Shown here in pieces: positions 27,074 through 39,000 of a stretch of 64,000 nucleotides of DNA. Below the pieces are notes generated by a model that was given only the letters and a program-made list of their open reading frames with translations, had not been told where the DNA came from and did no database searches. Every line of letters begins with the position of its first letter. Position 1 is the stretch's first letter. The stretch comes from Cololabis saira (taxonomy: Eukaryota > Chordata > Actinopteri > Beloniformes > Belonidae), in assembly GCF_033807715.1 (NCBI RefSeq), contig NC_084601.1, positions 16,918,690 to 16,982,689 of the forward strand, given 5' to 3'. The translations under genes and the position numbers were made by a program.

Positions 27074-30000
27074 GTCCATGTTCATACACTGGCATTCCAG
27101 TGCGTACTGTACATGGAGAGTATCTGCATGTCTTTGACGGTGTAGTTAGTTGGGTGCATGTATGGATTTGTTCTTTTGTGTGCATTTTTTTTTCTTCTTT
27201 TCTCTGTTTTACATTTGAGGTTGCATTGTTGCGCAGCCTGTGGTTGGATTACATAAACACCTTTTTAGGAGACAATTATGGTATGAATGATGATAAAATC
27301 CTTTCAGAACAACTTTAATTACCCCCGACTTATTGCATATGACACACAGTGTCAAAGATTTTTCCCATAAATTACTTGAGTGATTTAATAGCAAGAAAAC
27401 GGCGCTTCATGAGGGTGTCATGTCACGGCTGGACACCCAAAGAAGTGTCGAAGTTAAAAAGTCTTTAAACTCCCCATGCCTAATTGACTTTGGTACTTAA
27501 TGACAGGCACTATTTAACATTTTTACCTTTTAATGACATAGGTGTGTGGCCAGATCCAGGCCAAATGAGACGAAGTAACAAAGACTCAAGGCAAACCCCC
27601 CCCCCACAAAAAAAAAAAAAAGAAGTCATTAAACCCATTGACTTTTGAAAGTCCCTAAATAATGTTTTGCAGAGGACCCAAATCCTCTTGCAACCCTTGT
27701 AACCGCCATGGCTGGTATTCATCCACCACAGGTGCCACCTCCCCCACCACCGAGGCACAACACTGAGCCGTCACTAGCGCGCAGACCATCTCTCGTTTAC
27801 AAAGAAAGTCAAAGTAAGCCACACAAAACCCAACATAAACCTCTTAAGCAAGAGCCCGCAAACCAAAAGCAGGTCTGAATTGATGTATTTCAGTACATGC
27901 AACAGTATTTATCACCCAGCTTGGCACTGTTTGTTGTGTAGCTGCCTTTTGAAGCAGGAATAATAAATATCTCACATGTCACTGACTCTTGCTGGAATGC
28001 TGACTGTTCAATCACAGCTTGGCAACTATAGTTAGGCTCGTCAAGCTTTGCATTTTTCCACTGTTGAGATGTTATAGTCTTCTTTTTCAAGCTTTCTCTA
28101 AACCAAAAGGACGCTGTCTTAATGGCAAGGAGTGTTTATCTGCTCTAAAATAGGCTGCAGCTGTTAGCTTCTTTGTCTAATTCACTTGCAGGTACAGTGA
28201 TTGAGCATTGTGTAGGAATTATACTCGCTTGCGCACGGGCATGCGGACGGACACAGCAGATGCAGATGTGTAGTTGTTCTAATTATAATTCACTTGTGCA
28301 CACCACAGTCCAAATTTAAACATAAAAAAATGTCAGTGCCAGTTTGCGGATGCTAAAATCATAATGTTAATGGTCAGAAAAGGATAAGATGATACGGTCA
28401 GGTGAAAGGTGTGTTCACTTCTTGATCATAAAATTGATAACAAACACTTGGGCATTTGAAGATGCACAAGGTAAAATGCTCACTTTAGCCTACTTATAGC
28501 CAATTAAAAGAATATTAAAAGAACTGATTGAATACTATATTTCTGTTATTTTAAGCTAATGATAACAAACAGGGCAAAATGAATGGCTTAGTTTAAACAT
28601 TAAAACACTAATGTGAATTTAAACATTATTGTGTTTAGACTGGCAACCTATCCATATGTAGCGCCCTGGCTGGCAACCAATGAGAGCTGGATTAGGCTCC
28701 AGCAGATCCCCATGACTCTAAATGTGAATAAGCGGGCACCATCATCTTTTTGAAGCATTCAGATATTACAAAGATATTCAGTTATTACAAAGTGCAATCC
28801 ATTAGTCACCCAAACCCATGGAAATGTTGTTTCTCATTGGAATAATTAGAGGTCGTCGTGTTCTGAGAAAAAATTTTAAAAACACAACATGAACTGATTT
28901 TTTTTTTTTTTTTTATTTAAAAAGAAAAACAACACCCCTGAAATTAGATGTTTTTTTGCCAGAGAAATACAGGTCTGGCATAGTTAAACAGCTAGCTCAA
29001 CACTCTGTAGTGAACTGATGAGTAATCTTGCTGGAACACTCTTTTTAGATCATACATTTGATGGTTGCTGCTTGAAAATTAAATATCTCTTTAATATAGT
29101 GCTTGAAGTCGATCATGTCTGCAGTAAATCTGCCACTCTTGGCACAATAAACTGTCACTGTGCAGTGAGACAGTAAAAGCTTGACAAGCCTTGAAAAAAA
29201 AGTAACTAACAGAGATTTATAGGTGTATTTATTTTAGCATTAGTGACACATGTAAGACACCTATCTCTACAGCACATTAGGTGTAAAAACTGGAACGCAA
29301 ACAGTGTCAAACTATATCTGTGAAGTGGCTGTATTTGATGAACCTTGATATTAGATCGTCCCCTAGTGGTGTGGGGATGTAACAACCCCAATGCATCTTT
29401 GTGAAAACCATCTCGTGGTTCAGCATTCGCATAATGAGTGCTAATCCCACCCCCCATCCCTGTCAGCCCCTGTGGAAATTCATAATATATTGCAAACCTG
29501 GAACTGTTAAACCAGGACAGACGGATTTCCACAATGGTCTGATTCAGGACTTTTTTGTTGTTGTTGTTTGGTGTTTGTTTGTTTGTTTGTTTTTATCTGT
29601 TAGTGTTTGTGTTTCCCGCTGCTTGGGAATGTGTTTGTGTGGCAACCATGCAGTCACTGTATCAATTTCCACGCCTGAATAAAACCTTAAGGTCTAAACA
29701 CCGTGACCGAGTAATGAATCTGCTCAAAGACAACGACCCATTCAAAACAGGATTTATAATCACCTCATAAACCATGCCTATGCTGTCCATTAACTAGTTC
29801 ATTGGAAAAAAATAAATAAATAAGAAAGCATAATGTGCACATGAGCGCTGATGGGACAGCATCAGATAAAAGCACTAAGGCGTAGTGGATCAGAGGGGAC
29901 CTGATACATTTACTCTGGAAAGGTAAGGTCTGTGTGTTGGTTGTGTTTGGGAGATGAGTGGATATCAGAGCAAAAAAATATACAAATATACGATAACAGA

Positions 30001-33000
30001 GGCACCAACAGACTTTTTGTCACATCCACATTTTATTCCATTTGCAGTGGGCTTAAAGTGGTCATCAGCCTTACATTTCCTATTACGCGTAGAATTTATC
30101 GCTTATGTTAACTCGGTAATACCCTGCAAACGGCTTTGCTTGTGTTGACAACTTGGACTTGCGGAGGCTCTAATCTAATAACTGAGTGTTAAGAGACGGA
30201 AATGATGGGAAAAGGCATGAGTGGAAAGAAGGGGAAGTCAGATCTTCAAAGGGGTTATTAACCTCACGGTTGGAAATATTCTGTTGCTTCTATGAGGCTG
30301 TAAAAGCTTGCAGAGCTACTCCAGATATATGAAAATGATTCTTAATTTTGGTCTTCTCGATGACACAAACATTCCTCTTGAATCTTTTGAAACACATCTA
30401 AATGAATCGTTAATGTAGGTGGATATGTAGCAACTGTTTCACATTTTGAAGAAGTAGCCTTCAGAGCTATTCATGTTAGCTCTCAAGTGGTAATTTTGCT
30501 TTTCTGACCTAAAAAACAGCAGTTTTTTGTTTGACATGGACTCAATGTTTTTGACATGAACATGGTGTTATCTGCTTCCATTTGCGAATGCTTTTAGCAT
30601 TGATAACACTTGTATAACACTGTTGGAGTGGATGGAGAGTGGACTGCCATTATTGCTAAAAGTAAAAAGACTCATTCAAATGGTGTCCTGTTAAGTATAG
30701 CTGGTGGGCCACGTAGCTCCCAGAGGGACAGAGTCCGTTTTCACTGTACGTGCCGCACTGGAGACAAGATACAAGCAGAGACGTTGGGACGACTAAGAGA
30801 CAGCAAGGATGCAATGTGCATGTGACACAGTGTGCGCTGGAATATGTGTCTGCCTTCATGTTTAGATTCTCCACTTGTGTCACTGAGAAACAGACCTGCT
30901 GTTTTCCTTTTTTCTCCACTGAGTTCAGAAGGTCAAGGCAGAAATTTGTGTAGATCCTTGCTGGTGTGAAAGTGTCAGAATGGGTCAGCACACGGCGTGA
31001 TGGCAAGGCTGGTGCATTTTCAGACAGCTCTTTAGACAGAGCAGCGTTGTGAGGAACACCGTGGGACGGAGACTGAGACATAAGGAACACGCCTCCTTCA
31101 TTAGGATTTCACTCATGCTGTATCAGAGCAGCACATTTTGGAATGTGAAGGATAGATTGGCAACTGAGCCTAAATGGCTCTAGGCAAGTGTGTGAAGTCC
31201 ATGATAAAATCCTTGCATGTGTCAGTGCATTGTGGTGTAGTCTAGGAAGATTTGTTCATTAGCCTGCCTCATTACCTCATTAAAGTTAACATTAGTGGCA
31301 TTAAAGTTAACGTTAATGGTTATTGATGTTCCAGCAATATATATGACTTTGAAGAAGTCTCATTTTGTAATAACACGACAACAAAGACCCTATTTTTGTT
31401 GATTCAATGATGGAAATGTCCCTGCTTGTACGAAGCCGATAGGTCTTGATAGTCAATTTGCTGACATCGGGCTGAGGGATTTCCATTTCACATGCCAACA
31501 ATGAAGCAAGTTCACCCCGCGTCTCCCTCTTCATAGATCACTCTCCTCTCTATTCGTCCTCACAGCTTGACATTTCCTGTCTTGCTGTCTCCCTCATTTA
31601 CCCATTCCTCCCCCTGAACCCAGCCCCCAGTGGCACGTTCGAGGCATTAATTGAATAATTAATTCTTCTCATTAGCTTGTTTTTAATTATTTCCTTGCCC
31701 CATTCTCCATGCCGAGTATAAACTCATCAGCTGTTTTCATCCCTCCGCACAAATTGCCCATGAAAAGCGAGCGCCGTTGGAGTGTGGCTTTAACACACTG
31801 GCTCTATCAGTGGCTCCTAATGAGCGGACGGCAGTCCTGGCGGAACGATACCAACTCTGGCTTTGTGCACCAATAGGCACAATACTGATTTAGCTCATTT
31901 AATGTCTTTCGGCCAATTAAAAAGAGGTGAAAAAGGTCTGAATCACAAGCTGGAACTGTTGTCTGTTTAGACGCACTGGCCTTGGACTGTACAGGCCCAC
32001 ACTGCAGCAAACCAGGCCCATGTGGTTGATTGCTCATTTGTTTTGCAATGTGTTGTGCTGATGGAATATATTTACCCTACATTCACCAGATTTGGCTCCG
32101 TTTGAAGGGTAATTATTACTTCTGACACAGATTCCTTCCCAGTTAAGGGGGTAAATGGTGTTAAATGCAGTTATGCAAGACTTCTTTTTGGGCATTTTAA
32201 TGAATTATGCCAGAAGTGAATCCACATTCTACCATCGGTTTGATTTTATACTGAAATAAGCACACAGACATCTTGAAAAATGTTATGGCTCAGCGACCCG
32301 AAGCCCACTTGCAGCCGTGACATGACCACAGTGTCTGGTATCCACTCAATCTGCCCCTGCACCCCTGGTCCTTGCTTTTGTTCGGTTTATGTTTTAATGG
32401 GTTTTAATGTGAACCTCACATCCAGTTAATTTCATTTCTTTACCTTACTGCTACAGTTCATTGATTTCTGCCTCTGCTCCCTTCTTTGTTTCCTTTTTGT
32501 TTCCTGTTTCATGTGTTTTATTTGCTGACTGGGCCTTTTGCGTTGCATGCTTGTCGTCATGTCCCAGTTTGATTGTAACCAGACAGTCAGCAGAACTGCA
32601 GACATCCGTCAACAAAGGTAAAGTTAATCCACTTACCTGCGAGCACCTGTCCGCCCCTGTCATCTCTCACAGCCATGTCGCTCACCCACATCCAGACATG
32701 ATTTCCTATTCAGCTGCTAATGAGCCGGGGTCTGAGCGGCTGAGGGCTCTTCCTCCAACCCTGCTGCAGAGGCTTGTAGAGATGGACGTAGATGTCTGTG
32801 TTGTAGTGTCTGTTTCTAATGTGCACACTGATATCCTGCAGCTGTTCGTTCCCATTCACTTTGTTGTACTTGTAGCTTTTAAATGTTCTTTCTCATTGCA
32901 AACCGGAAACTTTAAGTACAGAAAATGTTTTTTCTTGTTTGTTTGTTTTATTAATAGCCACCTCTTAATTTGGTGCGATTGTCTATTTGGTGGCAGTACG

Positions 33001-36000
33001 AGCTAAGTTGTTCCTACCTGCCGTACCTGCAAACTTTAGTGCTATTTCAACCCTAAAGATGCCTCTGAGTGCAGGTATGATTTCAGAAAACAAACACCGG
33101 TTTCTTTTTTGTTCCACTCCAAGCTTAGTTTTGTAGAAGTTGATTACTGAGTATTTTTACGGTTTGAAGAAGGGCACACACTGGGGCCAACTTCTCACAA
33201 TATCAGCAAAAAGATCTCCCTTTCGTGTGATGCTGGTTGTTGTAAACACAACTACCAAGGGAACTTCAACACTTCAACTTATTGTGCATGTTTTCTTTTT
33301 GTTGTTGTTTTTTTTGCACCGGCTCTCAGACTTGCCCACTGGGAAACGCCTGCTACTGCGCCATAGCTGCATAGATTGCAAAATAAATGGATAACAGACC
33401 ACCCACAGGAGAAGCAAGCCACCAGAAGCTGAGGTTCACCTCGCAAAGGGAGAGAGAGCAAAAAAAAAAGAAAGAAAAAAGAGATAACTCTGCAGAGTTA
33501 GAGCAAGACAAGTGAGGTTTATGTGTTTAAGCTAGAGGCAGAACATACAGACTCAGCAATGTCACTTTATGGCCTAGCTTTATCTGCTTTATGTGTTATT
33601 CTAACACTTAGAGTGTAAAATCAATAGCGCAGCTTGCATTTCCATGCACTAATTACCAGATTAGTTATCCTCTCTCAACATTATTTAGAAAACATGAGCT
33701 GCAAAGCCTCTAGCACTGCACAGTAGATTCCCTGGGACTTTTACAATCAGATGACTTTACACTCACATGCCATCTTTATCTCTTTTGTAATGGTTGCACA
33801 TGCTATTAGCGGTGCCTAACATGCAGAATTCTTCCAACTGTCACTCTGCGCCGCCATCGTCGCAACGTGTCCTGTGAGCTTTGCCCGGTCTGAACATTGA
33901 AAATGCTGCCTGTTCCAACAAAGGTGTGAATAGCAAAGGTGACACTGGTCGCTGTGTGCACTGCTTCGGTTCATGTATGTCTGTTATGTGTTTGAATGTG
34001 TGTGAGGGGGTCAAATGATGGAGGCAGAAAGAGAAAGACGGGGTAAGGCATAATTCTCAAAGCCACAACTGCCTGCTCACCTGATAAAGGTGTTGGAACA
34101 CTTCTGTTGTTTCAGGGCAGAACTGTCAGTGACCGTGATCCCCCTCTTCTCTTTCTTACCCCTCCCTTCATCCCCCCTTTGTCCTCTTCCTCTCATTTCA
34201 TCACCACAGAGGGAAAAGAGATGGAGCATTTCGTCTGCCGGAGGTGAAAAGAACTCGTTGAGTGTAAGTAGAAGGGTGGCTGGCCGAGAGATAAAGATAA
34301 AATGGGGCTTTTGCGTAAGTAGCGAATGGAGACAGGCAGAGATGTTTTAAAAAAAAAAAAAAAAAAATGGATACACATGCAGAAGCAGCACAATCGCGTC
34401 AGCCGAGCCTCCCAGGGATAAAGTTGGGTTTAACTGCAGCATTACCCACACTCCTGCATTACAAAATGTTCCTTCGCCAGCATTTAGCATGCAAATTGGC
34501 TCCCAGATTATGCCTTTTGTATTCATTTTACCAGCTGTCAGGCTGTGATGCGGGGGGAATGATAATCAGGCAGATATTGCCCCCTAGCGCTTTGGTGAAG
34601 ATCATTACACACAGACAATAGGGGCGGGGGGGTACCATGCTATCCTGCAGATCAATGGGTTTTGTGGGTGCCGGATGAGACTGAAAGAAACGAGGGTGTA
34701 AGAACTCAAAGTGAGTTACAAGTGGGCATTGTCGGACTGCTTCAACGAAGCAAAGGGAGGATTGTGAAATGAAATTAATGCAGCAAAAACAGAAAGACGA
34801 AGACAGGTGACAAATTAAATACAAAAGCCACACAATCTGCCGTTCAGCTCAACACATGTTGATGTTTGGTCCTTTGGAGAACACTCTCGACCACCGCGAT
34901 TACCCTTGGAGAATTTATTTTTCAAAAGCCAAGTCCCTTGCTGCTGGGTTGCTACTTTTAAGGACAAACAAAATCACCACATAGAAGTCGGAGGTATTGT
35001 CGTAGCACTTGGGCAACACTTTAGTTTTCCATATTCTTTAGCAGTCATGTTCAATTAGGAAACCAATACTTCAAATTTAGATAAAAAATATGTTGGCTTG
35101 GCATAAAGTACTTTCTTTCATTTTTGAGCTGAATTTATGAGCCCAGACTCATAGTCGCGCTAGCTTTAACACAAGGCAAGGTAAACACTTGTGAGGATTC
35201 AGCTAATGCGGAGGCTCTGCAGAGGTGCAGTCCCACTGATCATCAGCCCGCTGTCATGGTGCTGGGGGATGGTCTCCTCTCAGGTCACAAAAAGAGGAAA
35301 TAATGTGAGTATCAGTAATAACCAGGTATGGATAAGAGGCAAAGAATGTACTGGACTGTCTTAATGGTTTGAATATGTTTTCATAGTTCCATTCACAACC
35401 CAAACCAGTTCTTTGTCCACCGTTACGTCTGTTTTTCTTTCTGTGGCTTTGCTGAATATACGATGAACATAACTCCCTTACATTCTGTTCAGATTTGTGC
35501 GCTAGATACAACAGGTACCTGAAATACTGACGCCAAGCAAGCACAGAACCATGAAACATCATACTTCTCTTGATTTATTTTGCCGCGTGATCTATCAGAA
35601 ACAAATGATCCCCAAAGTTTTATAAAAGGACTCATTCGGGAAAAGAAATTGGAAAAAGGGAGGAAGGGAAACTGGATGGCGACAAAATGGAGGAACTGTT
35701 GGCTGCTCGTGCTTCCCCGCAGATTACCTGATGCAGTCATCTACGGTGAAATATCCGAGATGCTCGGCGGAGGCATCTACGGAAGCAAACTGCAAATGCT
35801 TCAACTGAAATCACTTAGAGATATAAACAAAAGCAAAGATTATGACATCGGTGGTCATGATTATTTAATTAGCAGTGGGCGACAAAGTTTGATGTGGGAC
35901 AACAGCTGTCAGGACGTTTCAGTGCTGCTGACCTGCCACAGCCAAGAGTGCTAACCCCTCCCGGGTGGGATGTGCACCATCTCGTGCAAATGCTTCTGCT

Positions 36001-39000
36001 GCTCTCACCAGAGGAAAGACATTCTTCAGCCTTGACAGATTCAGGGGTAAGGTAGCAGTGGGCGTCAGAGCTGGGCATATTTTAGTACGTACTGTTCCAT
36101 ATGTCCACAAGTAAAGTCACTGTTCTGTAGCTGTGCGAGTTAGAATTCACCTCTATCTTCAGGTGATACGAGCAGCCCGGCAGCTTCAGAATGAAGAAGA
36201 GTATAAAATACCCCATTTAGCACCAATCTATCTGAATACTGGCTATTGTTAATTTAATGGTATTTAAAGGTCTGTCCTAATAGTGGCATTATCCCTCCCG
36301 CTGAATAAGAGGCGATGGAGGCTGAAAGCTGCATGTTTGATGACCTCGCACCAACTCAGAGGGTTACAAGCATTATACAAGCATCCATATGTAACGAGCT
36401 GAGAACAGAATTTTCAAACCCTTTTCTGAGGGTTTATGGTGGTTTGTATGCTGTATGGGTATTCATTCCCTTTTTTCTGGAAAGAGTCATAGCAAATCAA
36501 TAGAAAGGTGTTCTCTGCGCTCACCTTGACTCCATGATGTATCATCCAGGTCACTGAAGCTGCCCTGTCATGGCTAGGGGGTCCAGCACATTTTACAGTT
36601 TATTTATTTTCTTTCTTTCCTCCAGTCGGTAGATTCACTAAATTTACCCATGAGAAACACAGGACATTCTGTGAATATTCATCTATCCACCTTTTAATGG
36701 ATATCTCTGGAGTTGAAAAGAAGAAAACTAGAACACCTGGGTTTATGTTGTCTGAAGAAAGTGTCACTGATTATTGTAATTTTTTTTTTCTCGTCTCTTT
36801 TACTCCAACAAGGATCATCTGGGCTAATGATCTCTGCTTCTCTCCCCACTCGTACCCATAAAATCCTTGTGTGAGATCTTCAGGAGATAACGAAGCAAAT
36901 TTGAATAATGGCCTTTATCTGATGCATAATTTTAGCTCTAATTACATTTTTTGGCAAATCCTCCAACCTGGATTGTACGGTGCATGCTTCATGAGTACAT
37001 CTGCAGACCACATGCTGTAATCACAGGTCTCGCCAAGAAGGTTTTTCTGCTTGTGTCATTAAACATTGCTAATTGGGGCAGGTGGGCCAGAGGGAGAGCT
37101 TACTTCATACCCCAAAACAAAAGAGAGCAAAAGTGATTTTTCTTTTCTAATAGAAAGATGGAAATGTGTTAAGAACTACAGGTATGTATTGTCCCAATAT
37201 TTTCTATGGAGAAAAAAAAGTCTTAAGAAATATATGCGAGTGGTTTGTTTTTTAGCATTAGCCAGTTAAAGAATGGGTACTGGCCAAAGAAACCGTTTCA
37301 ATGCACTGATTTTTAAGATAAATCTTAAACATGTCAGTGTTTTTGGTCTTTTTTTTTTTGCTGTTTATGTTGATTCGTGGACAGTTTTGATGGTTCTCTA
37401 ACAGCAATGAAGTGACTAAATATGTGTTCCCAAAAGGCAAGAAATCTGAGTTGTCAAATGATCAGACAGGTGGTAAAAAGCTCAGTCTAATTATCTAAAT
37501 CACTTTATTTGGGTAAACCAAGATGTCCTCAAGTTGATGGCCTGTTTCACAGGAAAACTGTGAGTGTAGAGCAATGGTGATTACAGAACATCAAAATTAT
37601 GGCTCAACGCATCCACAGCTCCGTGTTGTCAGATTATGACAACGTTTCATGGCTCCTGGGAGCCTTTTCTGATGTCGGGGTTAGCCTGGTTGCCTCTGGC
37701 TACAGTGAGAGGGGAATACTAGAGAAACCCACACAGATTCAAGCATCAGTGTAATTCAAAATGCATCATTCATTTATTATCACTCACAAGAAAAAAGTAT
37801 TTTGGTCATGAAGTGGCTCAGACTTATCCACATCATCTGCTGAAACCACCTATCCTTTGAAGATTAGTTGGACAACTAAAGTCAGAAGGAACCATTTCTA
37901 AAAACGATTAATACTCGTCCCATCACAATGCACCAGTCTGAAGCCTCAACTGCAGTCTTGATGTAGAAGTAACAGAAAGCCCTTCCCTCCGCAGGGCTAC
38001 GTCCCATTGCCTCAGTATTTTATTATCTTGGGAAGAGCTTTAGAGCGATAAAAAAATGTAACCATGAACAACAATCAGAATAAAGCCATGAGCGTATATC
38101 TCTTAAAACTAAGACAAAAACATTCTAGTTTGGTTTTCTGGTCCCAGACTATTTGTTTCATTTTCTAGGTTAGCTAACAACTAGGTTAGTGCTCATCATG
38201 GCATTTAATTGGTAACAGAAACACTTTGCCAATTGAAGCTAATTCCCTGACATTGTGTCTATTCAAGCAGTAAGTGAACGAGGCATTTCTTTCACACCAG
38301 AAGTGCAGTCTTCATTGCCAAAACTCTAATCTCTAATCAGTGCATTCTCAGTCAGTCGCCCATCACAATATGGCAGCAACATTGATGCTATTCAGTTCAG
38401 CGTCCATATTTTCTTATGTCTTTAGGAACAGCCCCCAAGAGAATTTTCCTGATGTCTCCTGGCCCACATTTTAGACGATAAAGAAGTTTTATCTTGATAT
38501 TCCTAGACAATGAATGATGGTTCTCAAAGACTACTGTGTGTGCTTGAAACTGATGTCAAAGGGTCCTGTGCAAACATATTAACTTGTGAGGGAGTGCGTG
38601 TTGAGTAGGAAGTAAGACAAATAGCTGTTTAACCTACACACTGCATGTAGGATTCAACATATTATGAAATGATATGTTGCCAATTTCAGGTTCATATATG
38701 AGATAAATGATCTGGCTGCAAGCTGCTGTCTGATATTTAAGGACAGATAATGGCAGTGTAGCTCTCCAAGAGGCTCTCCAGTATGAAAATAATGAGCTTC
38801 TAAAAAAAGTTAGTCTTGCAAAACAAAACCAGGATTTTAATCATGGGTATGATTCATGAAATTTGTACAACTAAAATTGATTGGGCGAAAAAAATGCAAT
38901 GCTTAAAAAGATTAATTTTAATTGTGAAATACACAGTTTTAAAACATATTTGAAAACAATCTTTGCAAAAGTGCAATTAGGTGTATCAACATAATAATTG

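Noticed and set aside
32461..33006. 181-codon open frame with a possible 35-nt exon (32582-32616)
   Set aside because: It has no domain, the exon-like part is 35 nt and would shift the phase-0 frame of adgrb2, and the rest is Phe/Cys-rich as expected from T-rich intron DNA.
35580..35954. 124-codon open frame
   Set aside because: No known motif, no splice or promoter context, and it overlaps a possible conserved non-coding block in an intron.
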